Below are positions 12,301 through 22,472 of a DNA stretch of 64,000 nt, piece after piece (within the stretch, counting starts at the first letter, position 1; every line of letters starts with the position of its first letter). The notes under the pieces were generated by a model that was not told where the DNA came from, did not search any database, and saw nothing but the letters and a program-made list of their open reading frames with translations. The position numbers and the translations under genes were made by a program. The stretch comes from Hydrangea macrophylla. Taxonomy: Eukaryota; Streptophyta; Magnoliopsida; Cornales; Hydrangeaceae. The stretch covers positions 75,149,045 to 75,213,044 of the forward strand of contig CM066985.1 in the NCBI GenBank assembly GCA_033977485.1, given 5' to 3'.

Positions 12301-12444
12301 AACGCTCGAGTGCGTTTTCATAATGTTGTTGCACTTTTTCTTTTACTGCATTTTGTTTTGTTTTGTTCTTTTCTGTCTTTTTGAATGTGATTTTGATTCT
12401 TAATCTGCTATTCCTTGCTGTCTCTCCCTTGCAGGATATTAAAA

Positions 12445-12981
12445 ATGAGGGACGACGATGTTCATTCCATAGGGTCATGGGCTGATTTGGAATATCCTAG
12501 CCCCCCTTAGACTGCCGACGAGATAGCATTCTACTTTTCTCATTATCAAGGACCAGGGGCAGATGATGTAGTGGACCTGACCCATGGGTACATCCCTTAT
12601 GATCCTGCACTCCTCCTCATTAACCCCTTCGAGTACATGGACCTCTCTGGGGAGGAGAAGGAACCAGAAGGGTACTTTGCTGGGGATGTGGATGATGCAC
12701 TGTTGGCACAATGGGAAAATGACTCAATGTGGGAACCGTGGGAAGAAGAAGATTTACAGGATGTGGTGCCGGAACGCCATAATGCTGTATTCACGTATGT
12801 TGATGACTTCCTTGTCATCGAATCGGTTCCTTATATTTATGTGCACATGCATTATGTGTTGTTTTGGCTTCACTGCCCTCTACCTTCTAGTGCACTTGGG
12901 TCTATCATGCCAATAGTGAGGTTAAATCTTGGTCACATTCCTTTCTCTTTTCGTTTTTCTTTGTTTAATTCTTTCTGTTAG
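12445..12981 (+). pseudogene. Accessory ORF 1 of element A (acidic, unknown)
   Basis: From ATG 12445 the frame reads an acidic protein rich in Asp, Glu, Trp and Pro. One TAG (12508-12510) interrupts it, and the plausible coding part ends near 12830, after which it becomes hydrophobic and T-rich. I recognise no domain. The ATG lies about ten bases after a pyrimidine-rich CCTTGCAG (12427-12434), a good splice-acceptor match. Element B has an acidic ORF in the same place, but the two are not obviously alignable. Function unknown. Confidence 0.5.
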
Positions 12982-13050
12982 TTCTTTCCTTTGTTCTAGT
13001 TGATTTATTTCTTCGTTTCCTTTTTGTTTTCCTTTGTCAGGAATTTCACT

Positions 13051-13263
13051 ATGAATCCAATGTTTCCACCGCTGTACCTTCCACATCAACTATTTCATGG
13101 ATTTGGACCATATATATGGTCCCCGAGTACTCCGCCGCAAGAGGAAAGTCCGATGAGAAATTACACTCCGTTATCCTTGTCTCCATCCGGATCACCTATT
13201 GCCTGTGAAATCGATTCTTTAGAGAGTTACGACTTGCTCGATGATGTCCTAGCTGCTTTCTGA
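13051..13263 (+). CDS. Accessory ORF 2 of element A (70 aa, unknown)
   Basis: This short Pro/Ser-rich ORF (MNPMFPPLYLPHQLF...) ends at TGA 13261-13263. The same frame would continue past another stop with acidic residues to about 13370. It begins ten bases after CCTTTGTCAG (13031-13040), again an acceptor-like sequence. No family is recognised. It may be the truncated remnant of a second 3' product. Confidence 0.4.
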   Translation: MNPMFPPLYLPHQLFHGFGPYIWSPSTPPQEESPMRNYTPLSLSPSGSPIACEIDSLESYDLLDDVLAAF

Positions 13264-14286
13264 CTGTTCTAGGAAAGGGAATCATCAAGGTTAGACTCCA
13301 CATTTGAAGTTCTGGCGGAGAAAGAAGTTGTGGAAGAAGAAATATTCATGCTTGAAGAGTATTGCTTCACTTCAATTATATTCTGTCATTTCATTTTTCT
13401 TTCATCAATTGAAGTGTATTCCTAGACAAAGTTTTATTAATTTCAGCTTTATTTTAGTTTTTTGTTATTAATAAGGTTTTAAATACCATGCTGGGGGCAA
13501 TAATGTTGCAAATGGATGCTATTACAATGTTTTATTTATAAAAATTTGCAATTTTCTATTTTGATGATGACTTTTTGGCTTACACGTCCTGTCAATAAAT
13601 TGTTTCTATCACTTTTATGTATGTCCAGAACAATGTGGTTAGTTGGGGGTGTATAATTTCTCAATGCAGTCATATTGTAGAACTTCCAAGTTCGATCGAT
13701 CGAACATATCTCGATCTATCGAGATACTCAAAACCTCGAGCACTTCAGCAGGCCTCAATCGATCGAACGTTCGATCGATCGAACCTTCTCGATCGATCGA
13801 GACCTGTATTTAAACGAGGCATCTTTCAGAAACTTCATCAGTCTCTCTTCATCTCCCTAACGCTCGAGCAATCGGAGACAGAAGAGGCTCGCGCAATTTT
13901 GGACCCCCCTATATACAACCACATCCATTGAGGAGCGCTTGGCCCCCCTGATCATCAATTGCATCGCCATCATCTTCTCCTTTGCACGTATCTCGAGGTT
14001 AGGCCCCAAGACCCCCTCATTTTTTCTTTTCTTTTCGAATTCTTTTGGGGGTGCCCCCCATTGGTTATCACAACCCTTGTCTTGTTTTTTTTTCTTGTTA
14101 TTCTTATGTTTACGGGCATTTCCCGTTCTCATTCACGATCGCTGCCATTTCGCCGTGTTCGATCGATCGAACTGGGCTCGAGCGATCGAACCCAGAATCC
14201 TTTCAATCGATCGAACTCGGTTCGAGCGATTGAAGCATGAACATTCTCAATCGATCGAACTTCTTCGATCGATCGAAGTGCAGCAG
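13264..14286 (+). other. Noncoding interval of element A with palindrome clusters
   Basis: No convincing gene is present. It holds a PPT-like AGTTGGGGGT (13641-13650), two clusters of TTCGATCGATCGAA-type motifs (about 13690-13805 and 14158-14278) and a pyrimidine-rich tract (14070-14110). The right edge AGCAG (14282-14286) is the left TSD copy of solo LTR C. Confidence 0.6.
13690..14278. repeat. Array of TTCGATCGATCGAA palindromes (internal)
   Basis: The fully palindromic core TCGATCGATCGA and close variants (TCGAGCGATCGAA, CAATCGATCGAAC) recur at 15-35 base spacing at 13690-13805 and again at 14158-14278. The same motif clusters twice in each LTR of element A and is absent from element B. 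Confidence 0.85.
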
Positions 14287-14812
14287 TGTCACGCCCCGGA
14301 GTAGCAAAATAGGGAAAAATAAATTTCCATTTTTGGACCCGAAAGTACGTGTCAAGTGAAGTCACATGATTTTCCACACAAAAACTTAACATTTAAAACA
14401 TAATCCAATACATCTGGAAATGAAGGTATAACCTTACTAAGTTCAAATAGTCAGAACGTAAAGTTACTAACTATAAAATCAGAGTTCTAAGTCATCATAA
14501 TAAAATGGCAAGAATGCCAAGTCTTAACATAATACAAAACATAAATAGGACTATGGCATAGTCGAATCATCAACTAGCATAGCCATAGAAATCATCCTGA
14601 GGGCCGGTAGCATCAATATTTTGTTCATCATAGCCTTGCTCCTGGTAGTAACCATCAACAGCAAAACCCTCACCTGCATAGTCAAACGTTTGCATACCTA
14701 GACGTGAAATGTCCAGGGCATAGCCATCAGCTTACAAGGCCGAGTAATAGGTACTCTGGGTAACATAGTTAAAATAGATTACATCATTAGCATTAAATAT
14801 CTTTAGCATATG

Positions 14813-15439
14813 TGATACGTCCAGAAATGTTCTGTAACAGTCCAACCGCCACGTGGTCAGCAAATAGCCCGGGTAGTCCGGAATGGGAGCATAGAGCCCA
14901 CACTCCTGAGGTGTTCAGCTGCTACCACCCGGGGTGCTCAATAGCTCGGGGATGAGGCGTAGCGACTCCCCAGGAGGCGCGGCGCAGATTGCGTTTCCCA
15001 CCGTTTCCTTATGCAGCCATGACTCTACCAAGGAAGAATCAACAATTTCCCAAACCATTTAGGGAACTCTCCTAATATTGTGCAAATCTAGTGTAATTAG
15101 ATTAGGCTTCCTAATCTAATTAACTTACCATGTAAAGATGGATTCTTGCATCTATAAAAGAGCCCATCTACCCTCTCTAAGGGGATCCGAAAACCAATTC
15201 TCTAAACATACAAGCGTTTACTAGAGAACTCACCACCTACACGTATACACCCGGCCGGTATTGCTGGTAGTGCCGCCAATCTTTGTTGGTTCACCAGGCC
15301 CGCCGGTAATCTGCTAATGAGAGCACATAGACACAACTGTGGACGTAGGTCACCTAATTAACGGGGCTGAACCACATACAAATCTTTTTCTTACCCTATC
15401 TTCTATTACGTGCATTCATACCAAATTTCGGCATCATCA
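14813..15439 (+). mobile_element. Solo LTR D (Copia-like, 627 bp)
   Basis: It starts TGATACGTCC and ends GGCATCATCA, with perfect ATATG TSDs at 14808-14812 and 15440-15444. A TATA box (CTATAAAAGAGCCC, about 15151) and a downstream GTGGACGTAGGTCA motif typical of Copia LTRs give a plus orientation. No internal region remains, so this is a recombination-derived solo LTR nested in C. Confidence 0.8.
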
Positions 15440-16169
15440 ATATGTATCAACTCATAATAGTATATATCATTTCTTAATTGTTCTCATCTCTTAATACATC
15501 TCCGATTCCAAAACATAACGCATCTCACTATGCCAACTCATCTATCAACATATCCATGCTCTGTACTTAACATCTCATAGTCTACAACCCTCTGATTCAC
15601 CGCCATTTACAGAGGTGAAGCCTGTTGACAAACATTGAATTTTGCACATTTATGTGCCAATATAATAGACATATTGCTCATTTAATCCCCCGAATTCCTA
15701 GTTTTACATGCATATTTGAATTAATATAATTTAATAGTGATGTCACTCAAATGCATGTAAAAATGTGTTTTTACATATTTTATTTCTTTAGGTAAAAATG
15801 AAGTGAAATAAAGGGAAGGAAAGAAGTAGCAACCACACCATAGTATATTCATATGAATAGTAATGAATAGTAGTGAATAGTAACCAAACAGTAACAAATA
15901 CTGTTTGTTTGGTTGGCTAACAAAAAAAAAACGTATCAAACAAAACACAACATCCAAGCAATTGCTTGGATGTTGACACTTAATTTTTTATTCTTTTCTT
16001 TTCTTCTTTTTCTTCTTTCTCTCTATCTCTGTGTGTGCAGGTTACAAAAAAATCAAAGACTATCAGAGCTTTGTGGAAAAAAAGAGACGAAGAGGAAAAT
16101 TGAAACCAAAAGAGAAGAAAAGAGTGCCAAGTGACGAGCGGTGTGATGTATTATCATCGCAACTGCGTC

Positions 16170-16177
16170 TATAAAAG
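16170..16177 (+). promoter_or_regulatory. TATA box of element B 5' LTR
   Basis: TATAAAAG, repeated identically in the 3' LTR at 24938-24945, is the likely core promoter. Transcription would then start about 30 bases further on, near the GAGAGAATTCACAACAC stretch. Confidence 0.7.
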
Positions 16178-17365
16178 AGACGAGCAGAAGAAGCTCCAAA
16201 GAGAGAATTCACAACACACAATTCAACAGCAGTTCACAATCACTGTTAGGGAGAGAATAGTTTAGGGGAGGTCATTATGTGAGCACTTTATATTGTCCCT
16301 AGAAATAGAAAACTTTAGTTTTTCTTTGCCTTTTCTAGTTCTAGTAGTTGTAAAATTTTACTTTTATGTAATTGATGATTTTATGTTAAAAAAATATGTA
16401 GCAAAACTTTGTGTACTGTATTTCTTAAAATAAAATATTTGTTTTCTTGTATGACCTTTGTCAATTTTTAGTAGTAAAATAGTCCTATTTAAATTTAGAT
16501 TTAATATCTTTAGTCTAGTAATACTTATAGTTGTCCCCTAAAATAGTTAAAAACTTCAAATTTTCAGTTTTATAGCAATATTTTTATTCACTAGAAGACA
16601 GATTTTGCGATTAAATGTCAGATTTCTTAGCCACGTAGTTGTTATAATCACCTACTAAAGTCCAAAAGCACACCACATCCATATCTCATTCCAAATAAGA
16701 TTTGGATTTGGTTTGACCTTATTTGTGTTCTTGGAGCTCAACCACTGTGACCCCACAAGAATCCAAAGTTAAAGGTTTAGTATTTTATTTTTGGTTCAGT
16801 ATTTCCATTTACTTATATTTTATTAGCCTAGTTGTACTAAACTCTCTTATTTTGCAGATTCCACAAATTCAACCCCAGTTCATGTTATGTAAAGAAAATA
16901 ATATAATAATATTAGTTCTTACCCTTACCTTGGTTTTACAACTTTAATTTTAATTGGACGGTGATTGCGTGCATCTATTTAATTTATCTTTAAATTTTAT
17001 TTGGAAGATAGTTTCAATTCCAAAATGGTAGGCTAAAACTTTAATTGGGGATATGTAATAAAAACTTAGAAACCACAACTTCTGTGCACTAAACTTAAAT
17101 GGGCAAATTTTTCTGGGTGAGTTATTTTTCCATTTATGGCCAAAAATATCTATGTATATATAGTTTATGACCATTTAACATGTTTATATACTATGGCTAT
17201 AATGGGCTCAAAAGATTATACATATTTGAAATAAAAAGCCTAATTATGTGGATTGTCAAACTATGCCTTTTGTCATAAAAAACACCTAGCATACTCAAAC
17301 AACTCACATGACAAAGTTAATATTTCAAATATGTGTTTATATATATTTCTATCCAATAATGGATA

Positions 17366-17460
17366 GGCAATTGTGTAGTGGCAGAGTGGTGGGGACTGGA
17401 CGCCGAATAACCCACGTCCGCGGCGGGGCACGGTTCGAACCTGGCTACTGCCCAATTGCC
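17366..17460 (+). promoter_or_regulatory. tRNA-like Pol III module in element B LTR
   Basis: A box-A-like TGGCAGAGTGGT (17379-17390) is followed 41 bases later by a perfect box B GGTTCGAACC (17432-17441). The module is framed by GGCAATTG ... CAATTGCC, which can pair, as can GTAGTGG with CTACTGC. The T- and D-stems do not fold cleanly, so this is not a functional tRNA gene. It could be a tRNA-derived insertion or an internal Pol III promoter. The 3' LTR copy is at 26135-26229. Confidence 0.5.
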
Positions 17461-18093
17461 TCTTTATTTTTCTTTAAACCAAACGACGTCGTTTCATATC
17501 AAACCTGACACACTTGATATGACCCTGACTAGTGGAAGTTTATATTTAAATAAAGAATGACTCTGCGGTCTTAAATGCCAAATGCTTTTCAAATGCACAA
17601 AAGTTGTGGGATCTAGTGTTGGTTTGCATATTCCCAATTCCTTTAAATCATTTCCCCCTAGTTAATTAATATTTCCTGTTTTATAATAGTTTTGCTTAAA
17701 TATCTGTATTATTTCCATCTTTCGCTATTATTAAATCTAAAAAGTTTATCTTACAAAAATTTAGCTTTTACATATTTTTCTTCCTTTTCTTACTAGTATG
17801 TTAGTTAATTTATTTTGTACTGTTAAAATCTTTACCATAAACTGTTAATAAAAAAAAATAGCTTTAATTACTTTTATTGCAACCATATAAAAATTAGTAG
17901 TTTAGTAAAACCCCAAAAAAATCCATCATCTTTTATTTTCTTTTTAGTGACAAAATAGTTATATATTTAACTTTATAAAATTTTATTCCGTTCCCTGTGG
18001 GTTCGACCTGGACTTCCAGAACTTTATTACTTGTACGATCACCTACACTTGGGTGTGATAAGAAAACGCGTCAATAGGATGTCGTCAAGTTTT

Positions 18094-18111
18094 TGGCGCC
18101 GTTGCCGGGGA
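18094..18111 (+). promoter_or_regulatory. Primer binding site of element B (tRNA-Asp)
   Basis: TGGCGCCGTTGCCGGGGA is a perfect 18-base complement to the 3' end of plant tRNA-Asp, starting six bases after the LTR. It shows that B is a reverse-transcribed LTR element of the same type as A. Confidence 0.95.
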
Positions 18112-18438
18112 ACGGTTAATAAAATAAATAAATAAATAAGTTATGTTTAAAATTATTTTCGCCTACTATATCTATATCTACATCTATATCTATATATACC
18201 TATTCTACTTTATAAATAATCTAGTTTTCTTTTTATATAAAAAAAATATTAATAATAGCATAAAAAATAATACATTAAAAAAAAAGCATATATTTATATA
18301 CATATATAAACCTATCTTCTAAAAATATATTTCTATATATATATAAATATAAAATAAAAAAAAAGAGTTTTATTTTTTTTTACTTAGCTATAATAATAAT
18401 AATAATATTCTTATTACTTAGTTTTTCTTTTAGTTCTT
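18112..18438 (+). other. AT-rich leader of element B
   Basis: This is the untranslated leader between PBS and gag. It is dominated by TATATC, TATA and ATA microsatellite-like runs, with no coding signal. Confidence 0.6.
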
Positions 18439-19710
18439 ATGTCCTTAGATACTACTGAGGCTTGATATCAAGTACCACATAATTCTAATATTTCTACTGA
18501 TTCATCTAGTATACAGTTTCCTAGAATCATGGCTGAAATAGAAGGCATGGAAGGAATAACTAATGATACTCATAATGATCATGGGAATAATATACCACAA
18601 CCTGTTTTATCAGAACATGAGCGATGGTCTTTACGTGGTATATTTATGCCAGAACAAATCATCACTCCTTCTTGCATAACACTACCTAGACATACAGGAA
18701 ATTTTCATTTTAAATATAACATGCTACCATGCTTACCAACTTACCACGGAATTAAGAAAGAATATGCTTATGTCCATATTCGTGAATTTGAAGAAGTTTG
18801 TGAAACGTTTGCTGATCAAACTTGTCCTATTGAGATAATCTATCTTAAACTTTTTCCTTTTTCTTTAAAAGATGAAGCTGAATCTTGGCTTTTATCTCTC
18901 CACCCTGGATCTATAACTTCATGGCCAGATATGAATCAAGCATTTCTAAATAAATTCTATCAAATGAATTTAACTTATTGCTTGATGCGAGAATATAAAC
19001 TTTTCACTTAAAAAGAGAAGGAACCATGCATTAAAGACTGTGAATTTTTTGTAGATCTCCTACAAACCTGTCCACATCATGGATTTAAAAAATGGCGTAT
19101 AATTAATTACTTCTATGAAACATTAGATCCAGAGTCAAGGGAAATAATTGAAGCCATGTATCAAGGGGAATTTTTTAAAAATGCTGACGAAGCTGAATCA
19201 TATTTTGATTGGCTTAGCAAAGACGCTCCACAAAGGGAAAAAAAAGAAAATGCTAGGAAAGAAAAGGCTAAAAAATCACAGCAATCACAAACTGAAGATG
19301 AATTAGTCATAAAAATTGAAGAATTAACTCGCAAGCTAGTATCTGTTAAACTAGAAAAAACTAATCCTCCTTTATCTAAAAATAAATTAGAACTTTGCAG
19401 TACATGTCATATGATGGGGTACTCTACAGAAAAATGTCTTAACACTCCTGTTTATCAAAGATTTACCCCCGCGCAAAAAGTTCTATTATATAACTCAAAA
19501 CTGCATCTTATTAAAAGAAAAATGAAATCTCGATGGACTGGTCCATATATTGTAAAAAATATTTATCCTTATGGAACTATCTTGATTGAAGACCCTAAAG
19601 ATGGTAATACATTTAAAGTCAGTAGGCATAAATTAAAACCATTCTTAGGAGATTTTGAAACTGAATTGGAGTCCTTTCCTTTGGAGGACCCCAACTGTGA
19701 TACCTCTTAA
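18439..19710 (+). pseudogene. gag fused in frame to integrase C-terminal tail (element B)
   Basis: One reading frame runs from ATG 18439, which aligns with element A's gag start, to TAA 19710. Two stops interrupt it: TGA 18463-18465 and TAA 19009-19011. A second possible start is MAEIEGMEG at 18529. The gag domain (LKLFPFSLKDEAESWL, later LLQTCPHHGFKKW) is followed by a Lys/Glu-rich segment. The knuckle CSTCHMMGYSTEKC has tyrosine in place of the zinc-binding histidine. About 20 residues later, at roughly 19459-19470, the protein becomes the integrase tail (QKVLLYNSKLHL ... RHKLKPFLGDF), matching residues near the end of A's integrase. Everything between, about 4.3 kb in A, is missing without loss of frame. 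The stops mean this copy cannot make the full protein unless they are read through. Confidence 0.9.
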
Positions 19711-19844
19711 ATTCATAAATCGTGATTAGAATTGTACATAGTAGGAATTTTATTTTTATTTATTTTTATTTTTTTATTTTCTTACTATTTAATATTTTTC
19801 AGGAATTATAACATATTATCTGATGTTACAGGTAACAAAGAGAT

Positions 19845-20534
19845 ATGAACCCATCTAATCATCGCAGAACTGCAAGAATGAGTATAAACCATGCCAGTTC
19901 GTCTAACAATAACAACTATCCTCCAGAGGATAGAACTTCGTCAGATGATGATACACCCCCAAGATTTGAATATCTCATGGACTCTGACGAGGATGAAATG
20001 TTCTATGCTAGGTGTGTCGATAGAATTTACGACACTGATGAAGAAATTGATTATTTAGTGGAACCTGACCAACCTAGAGAGTGGGATGGTGAGCCAATAT
20101 TTGATGGATTAGATGATTGGCAGAACATTAGCACCAACTACGATGAGTGGGAACAAGCTCAATATGAGGTGTTCCAAGAACTATATCATGAATATGAAGA
20201 AAATGAGTAGGAGCGATACTTAACATCCCTAGTACAATTCCCCATTTATGATGATAATGACAATATTTTTGGATGGGGGCGTTTGTTAACAAGAGTTGTT
20301 AACGGGGAAATGTTAAGGTACGCCTTTCAAAGGGATTGGTTCTTTTTTCTACTCGAATGGGGGCCATCTCTAATCCCTGTCTTCATTGAACAATTCATGC
20401 CTGAAAGAGTCATTGTCAGATATGATATATTCATGGAAATAACACTCTATGATGATCCTGAAAGATACAGTTCTGACACCCATTTAAGGTTTCGAGTCTA
20501 TTGTCCTAGACCTCGAAATGATCATCTTTCATGA
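19845..20534 (+). pseudogene. Acidic accessory ORF of element B (unknown)
   Basis: From ATG 19845 an acidic protein (120 residues, rich in Asp/Glu and Tyr, for example DTDEEIDYLVEPDQ) is open to a TAG at 20208-20210. The same frame then continues to 20534 with a more ordinary composition (LEWGPSLIPVFIEQF, RFRVYCPRPRN). The original product was therefore probably about 229 residues. It occupies the position of A's acidic ORF, after the integrase tail, and is also preceded by acceptor-like sequences (TTTTTCAG ending 19802 and GTTACAG nearer the ATG). No domain is recognised. Confidence 0.55.
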
Positions 20535-21796
20535 GCAATAATCCCAGTCAACGTCTAGATATGTTAAAATAAAATTCCTGTCTTTATTTCTATTGTAATT
20601 GTACTTTTCTTTTATATATAAATAAAAAAAAAATTTTAAAAAAAAACATCACTGTGTTTTTAGTATCAGAATCACTTGCACTTATTATTTTATGAGTTCT
20701 GATTTTTATCAAGTCTTACAAATCTCAAAGTATTGCTATCTAATAAATGTACTAAATTGTATGTTTAAACTATCCCATTACAGTCCAAAATAAAAAGGCA
20801 TACCAGAAGTATTGCTGGTTTAAAAACCATGTTGCTGAAACTGCTAGATAGCAAAATTTGAATACAAGATCGATCCTTTGAAACTGCAGTTCAAAAGATC
20901 AATTGTATAGTAATTCTTGATAACTTTATCTCAAAACAGTGATAGTACTTTTACTTTATATATATATATAAGTTAATTTTGTCATTATTACTACCATTTC
21001 TTTTTGTATTTCTTTTTATTACAGGTGTTATCCTTAGCTTCTTTTTCTCATCTCACTCATTGAGGACAATGTCAGACTCAGTTGGGGGGACGGTTTCACG
21101 ATTAACACTTGTTTGTTTATTTTATCTTTATTTCATAATAAAAAATAAAAAATAAAAAAAAAATAAAAAAAAATCTAAGTTTCTCTAGAGAGAGATACAC
21201 TGAAAAAGAGAAAATGACTTTATATAGGGCTTTGAACCCTAAAAACTTTCCCATCTCTCTTTTTCTCTCTTTTTCCTTTCTTTTTCTTCTTCCTCTCTTT
21301 TCTCTCGCCGCGATCTCTCTCTCTCTCATTCTCTGCAACTCTCTCACTCTCTCGACTCCGATCTCTCAATCTCTCTCATTTTCTTTTCATCTTTTTTATT
21401 TTCTTCGATCTAAAATTAAGATCCACTCTACTGATCACTAAAGGTAAGATCTATAGTCCAGAGAAAAGCTTGATTTTGATTTTATTCTCTATTTTTTTTT
21501 TCCTTTTTCGATTTGACTTTAGTTTTTATTTTAGATTTTTATTTTCTCTCTTTTCCATTATTTAACAAAAATGATGTCCATAAGTTGTAGGTACCAACGC
21601 ATCAAAGAAGATTGGAAATATCTCTCGATCTACGGCCCTACCAGGTTTTCAGATTTTCAAAGAGACAGGTGATATTTTTCCATTTCTTTGTAAAAAAAAA
21701 AAATGGACGACGCGCTAGTTATTGGTCTTCTGGATTTTGAACTTTATCTTATTATTATCCTAGCTCTTGCTATGTTAGTGTTGCGGTGCCCTTGTT

Positions 21797-21829
<33 letters not shown>

Positions 21830-22211
21830 TATAACTGTCTTTTCTTAGTTTTCTGTTTAAAAAAAAAAATACATGACTCAGAAGCCAAAATTTTTATAAT
21901 GTTTGAAGTTTATATCACAATTCTTCTTATTTCTATTATTATAATGATGCATTGTCTTAAACTTTGTTAAAAAAAAAAAAAAAAGAAAAAAAAAAGAGAG
22001 AAAAATGTAATTTTCTAGTTTTTTTTTTGTTTAAAAAAAAAAAAAATTTTTTTTTTTTTTTTAGTTTCTGAATGTATATATTTTTCTTAAATATTTCTAG
22101 TTTTTTAAAAAATCCCACCCACCCCCTCTAAGCTCTCTTTAGATCTTAGTTGATAGTTGGAAGGAGTGGAGGGTTGAGTCTAGCCTCTCTTGTTGGCTAA
22201 GAGTATAAAAA
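20535..22211 (+). other. Noncoding interval of element B
   Basis: There is no supportable gene here. It contains a PPT-like AGTTGGGGGG (21080-21089), a CT-rich tract (21237-21375), several long A-runs (21809-21829, 21970-21995) and T-runs. Short open frames here come from the CT-rich repeat. Confidence 0.55.
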
Positions 22212-22472
22212 ATGGATCCAATAGTCGATGACCAGACGTTAATGGGTCGCTCACTTGTTTCTGAGCAGAAGAAACCCTTTGCTGGCACTAGCCTTTATGC
22301 CATCAAAAGGAAAGCTAAAAGGTTAGGATGGTGTTTGAATTGTTATAGAGAAGAATGTCCTGATTTAGTTGCTCACAATGGCACATCTTTTAAAGTTTAC
22401 TACTGTTACAAAAGACAATTCAAATCAAAACAAAAGAAAATTTTGGTTGAGAAAGAGGACTGGATCCTTTGA
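22212..22472 (+). CDS. Small cysteine-containing ORF of element B (86 aa, unknown)
   Basis: This intact frame encodes a basic protein with a possible metal-binding arrangement: CLNCYREEC near residues 41-49 and a further Cys near residue 65. It is lysine-rich near both the middle and the C-terminus. It lies in the 3' part of the element where Athila elements carry an env-position ORF, but it has no signal peptide or membrane segment and does not resemble A's ORF. Composition is less AT-biased than its surroundings, which supports coding. Function unknown. Confidence 0.45.
   Translation: MDPIVDDQTLMGRSLVSEQKKPFAGTSLYAIKRKAKRLGWCLNCYREECPDLVAHNGTSFKVYYCYKRQFKSKQKKILVEKEDWIL

Larger units (their letters stand above)
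15626..18087 (+). repeat. 5' LTR of element B
   Basis: It starts TGACAAACATTG and ends ATGTCGTCA. A strong TATA box TATAAAAG (16170-16177) lies inside GTCTATAAAAGAGAC. The LTR contains a tRNA-like Pol III module (17366-17460) and the palindrome AAACGACGTCGTTT (about 17478-17491). The last 120 bp resemble element A's LTR end. B's terminus is longer by a short duplication-like stretch, GTCAATAGGATGTCGTCA. Confidence 0.95.

Noticed and set aside
13617..14304. Overlapping open frames with repeated DRS/IDRT residues on both strands
   Set aside because: They translate the TCGATCGATCGA palindrome array. The repeat explains the pattern in every frame.
17366..17460. Functional tRNA gene in the LTR
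   Set aside because: Box A and B are present but D and T stems do not pair properly, so I list it only as a tRNA-like module.
16723..17508. Small open frames in element B's LTR repeated at 25492-26277
   Set aside because: The duplication is just the LTR pair. No start context or domain supports coding.
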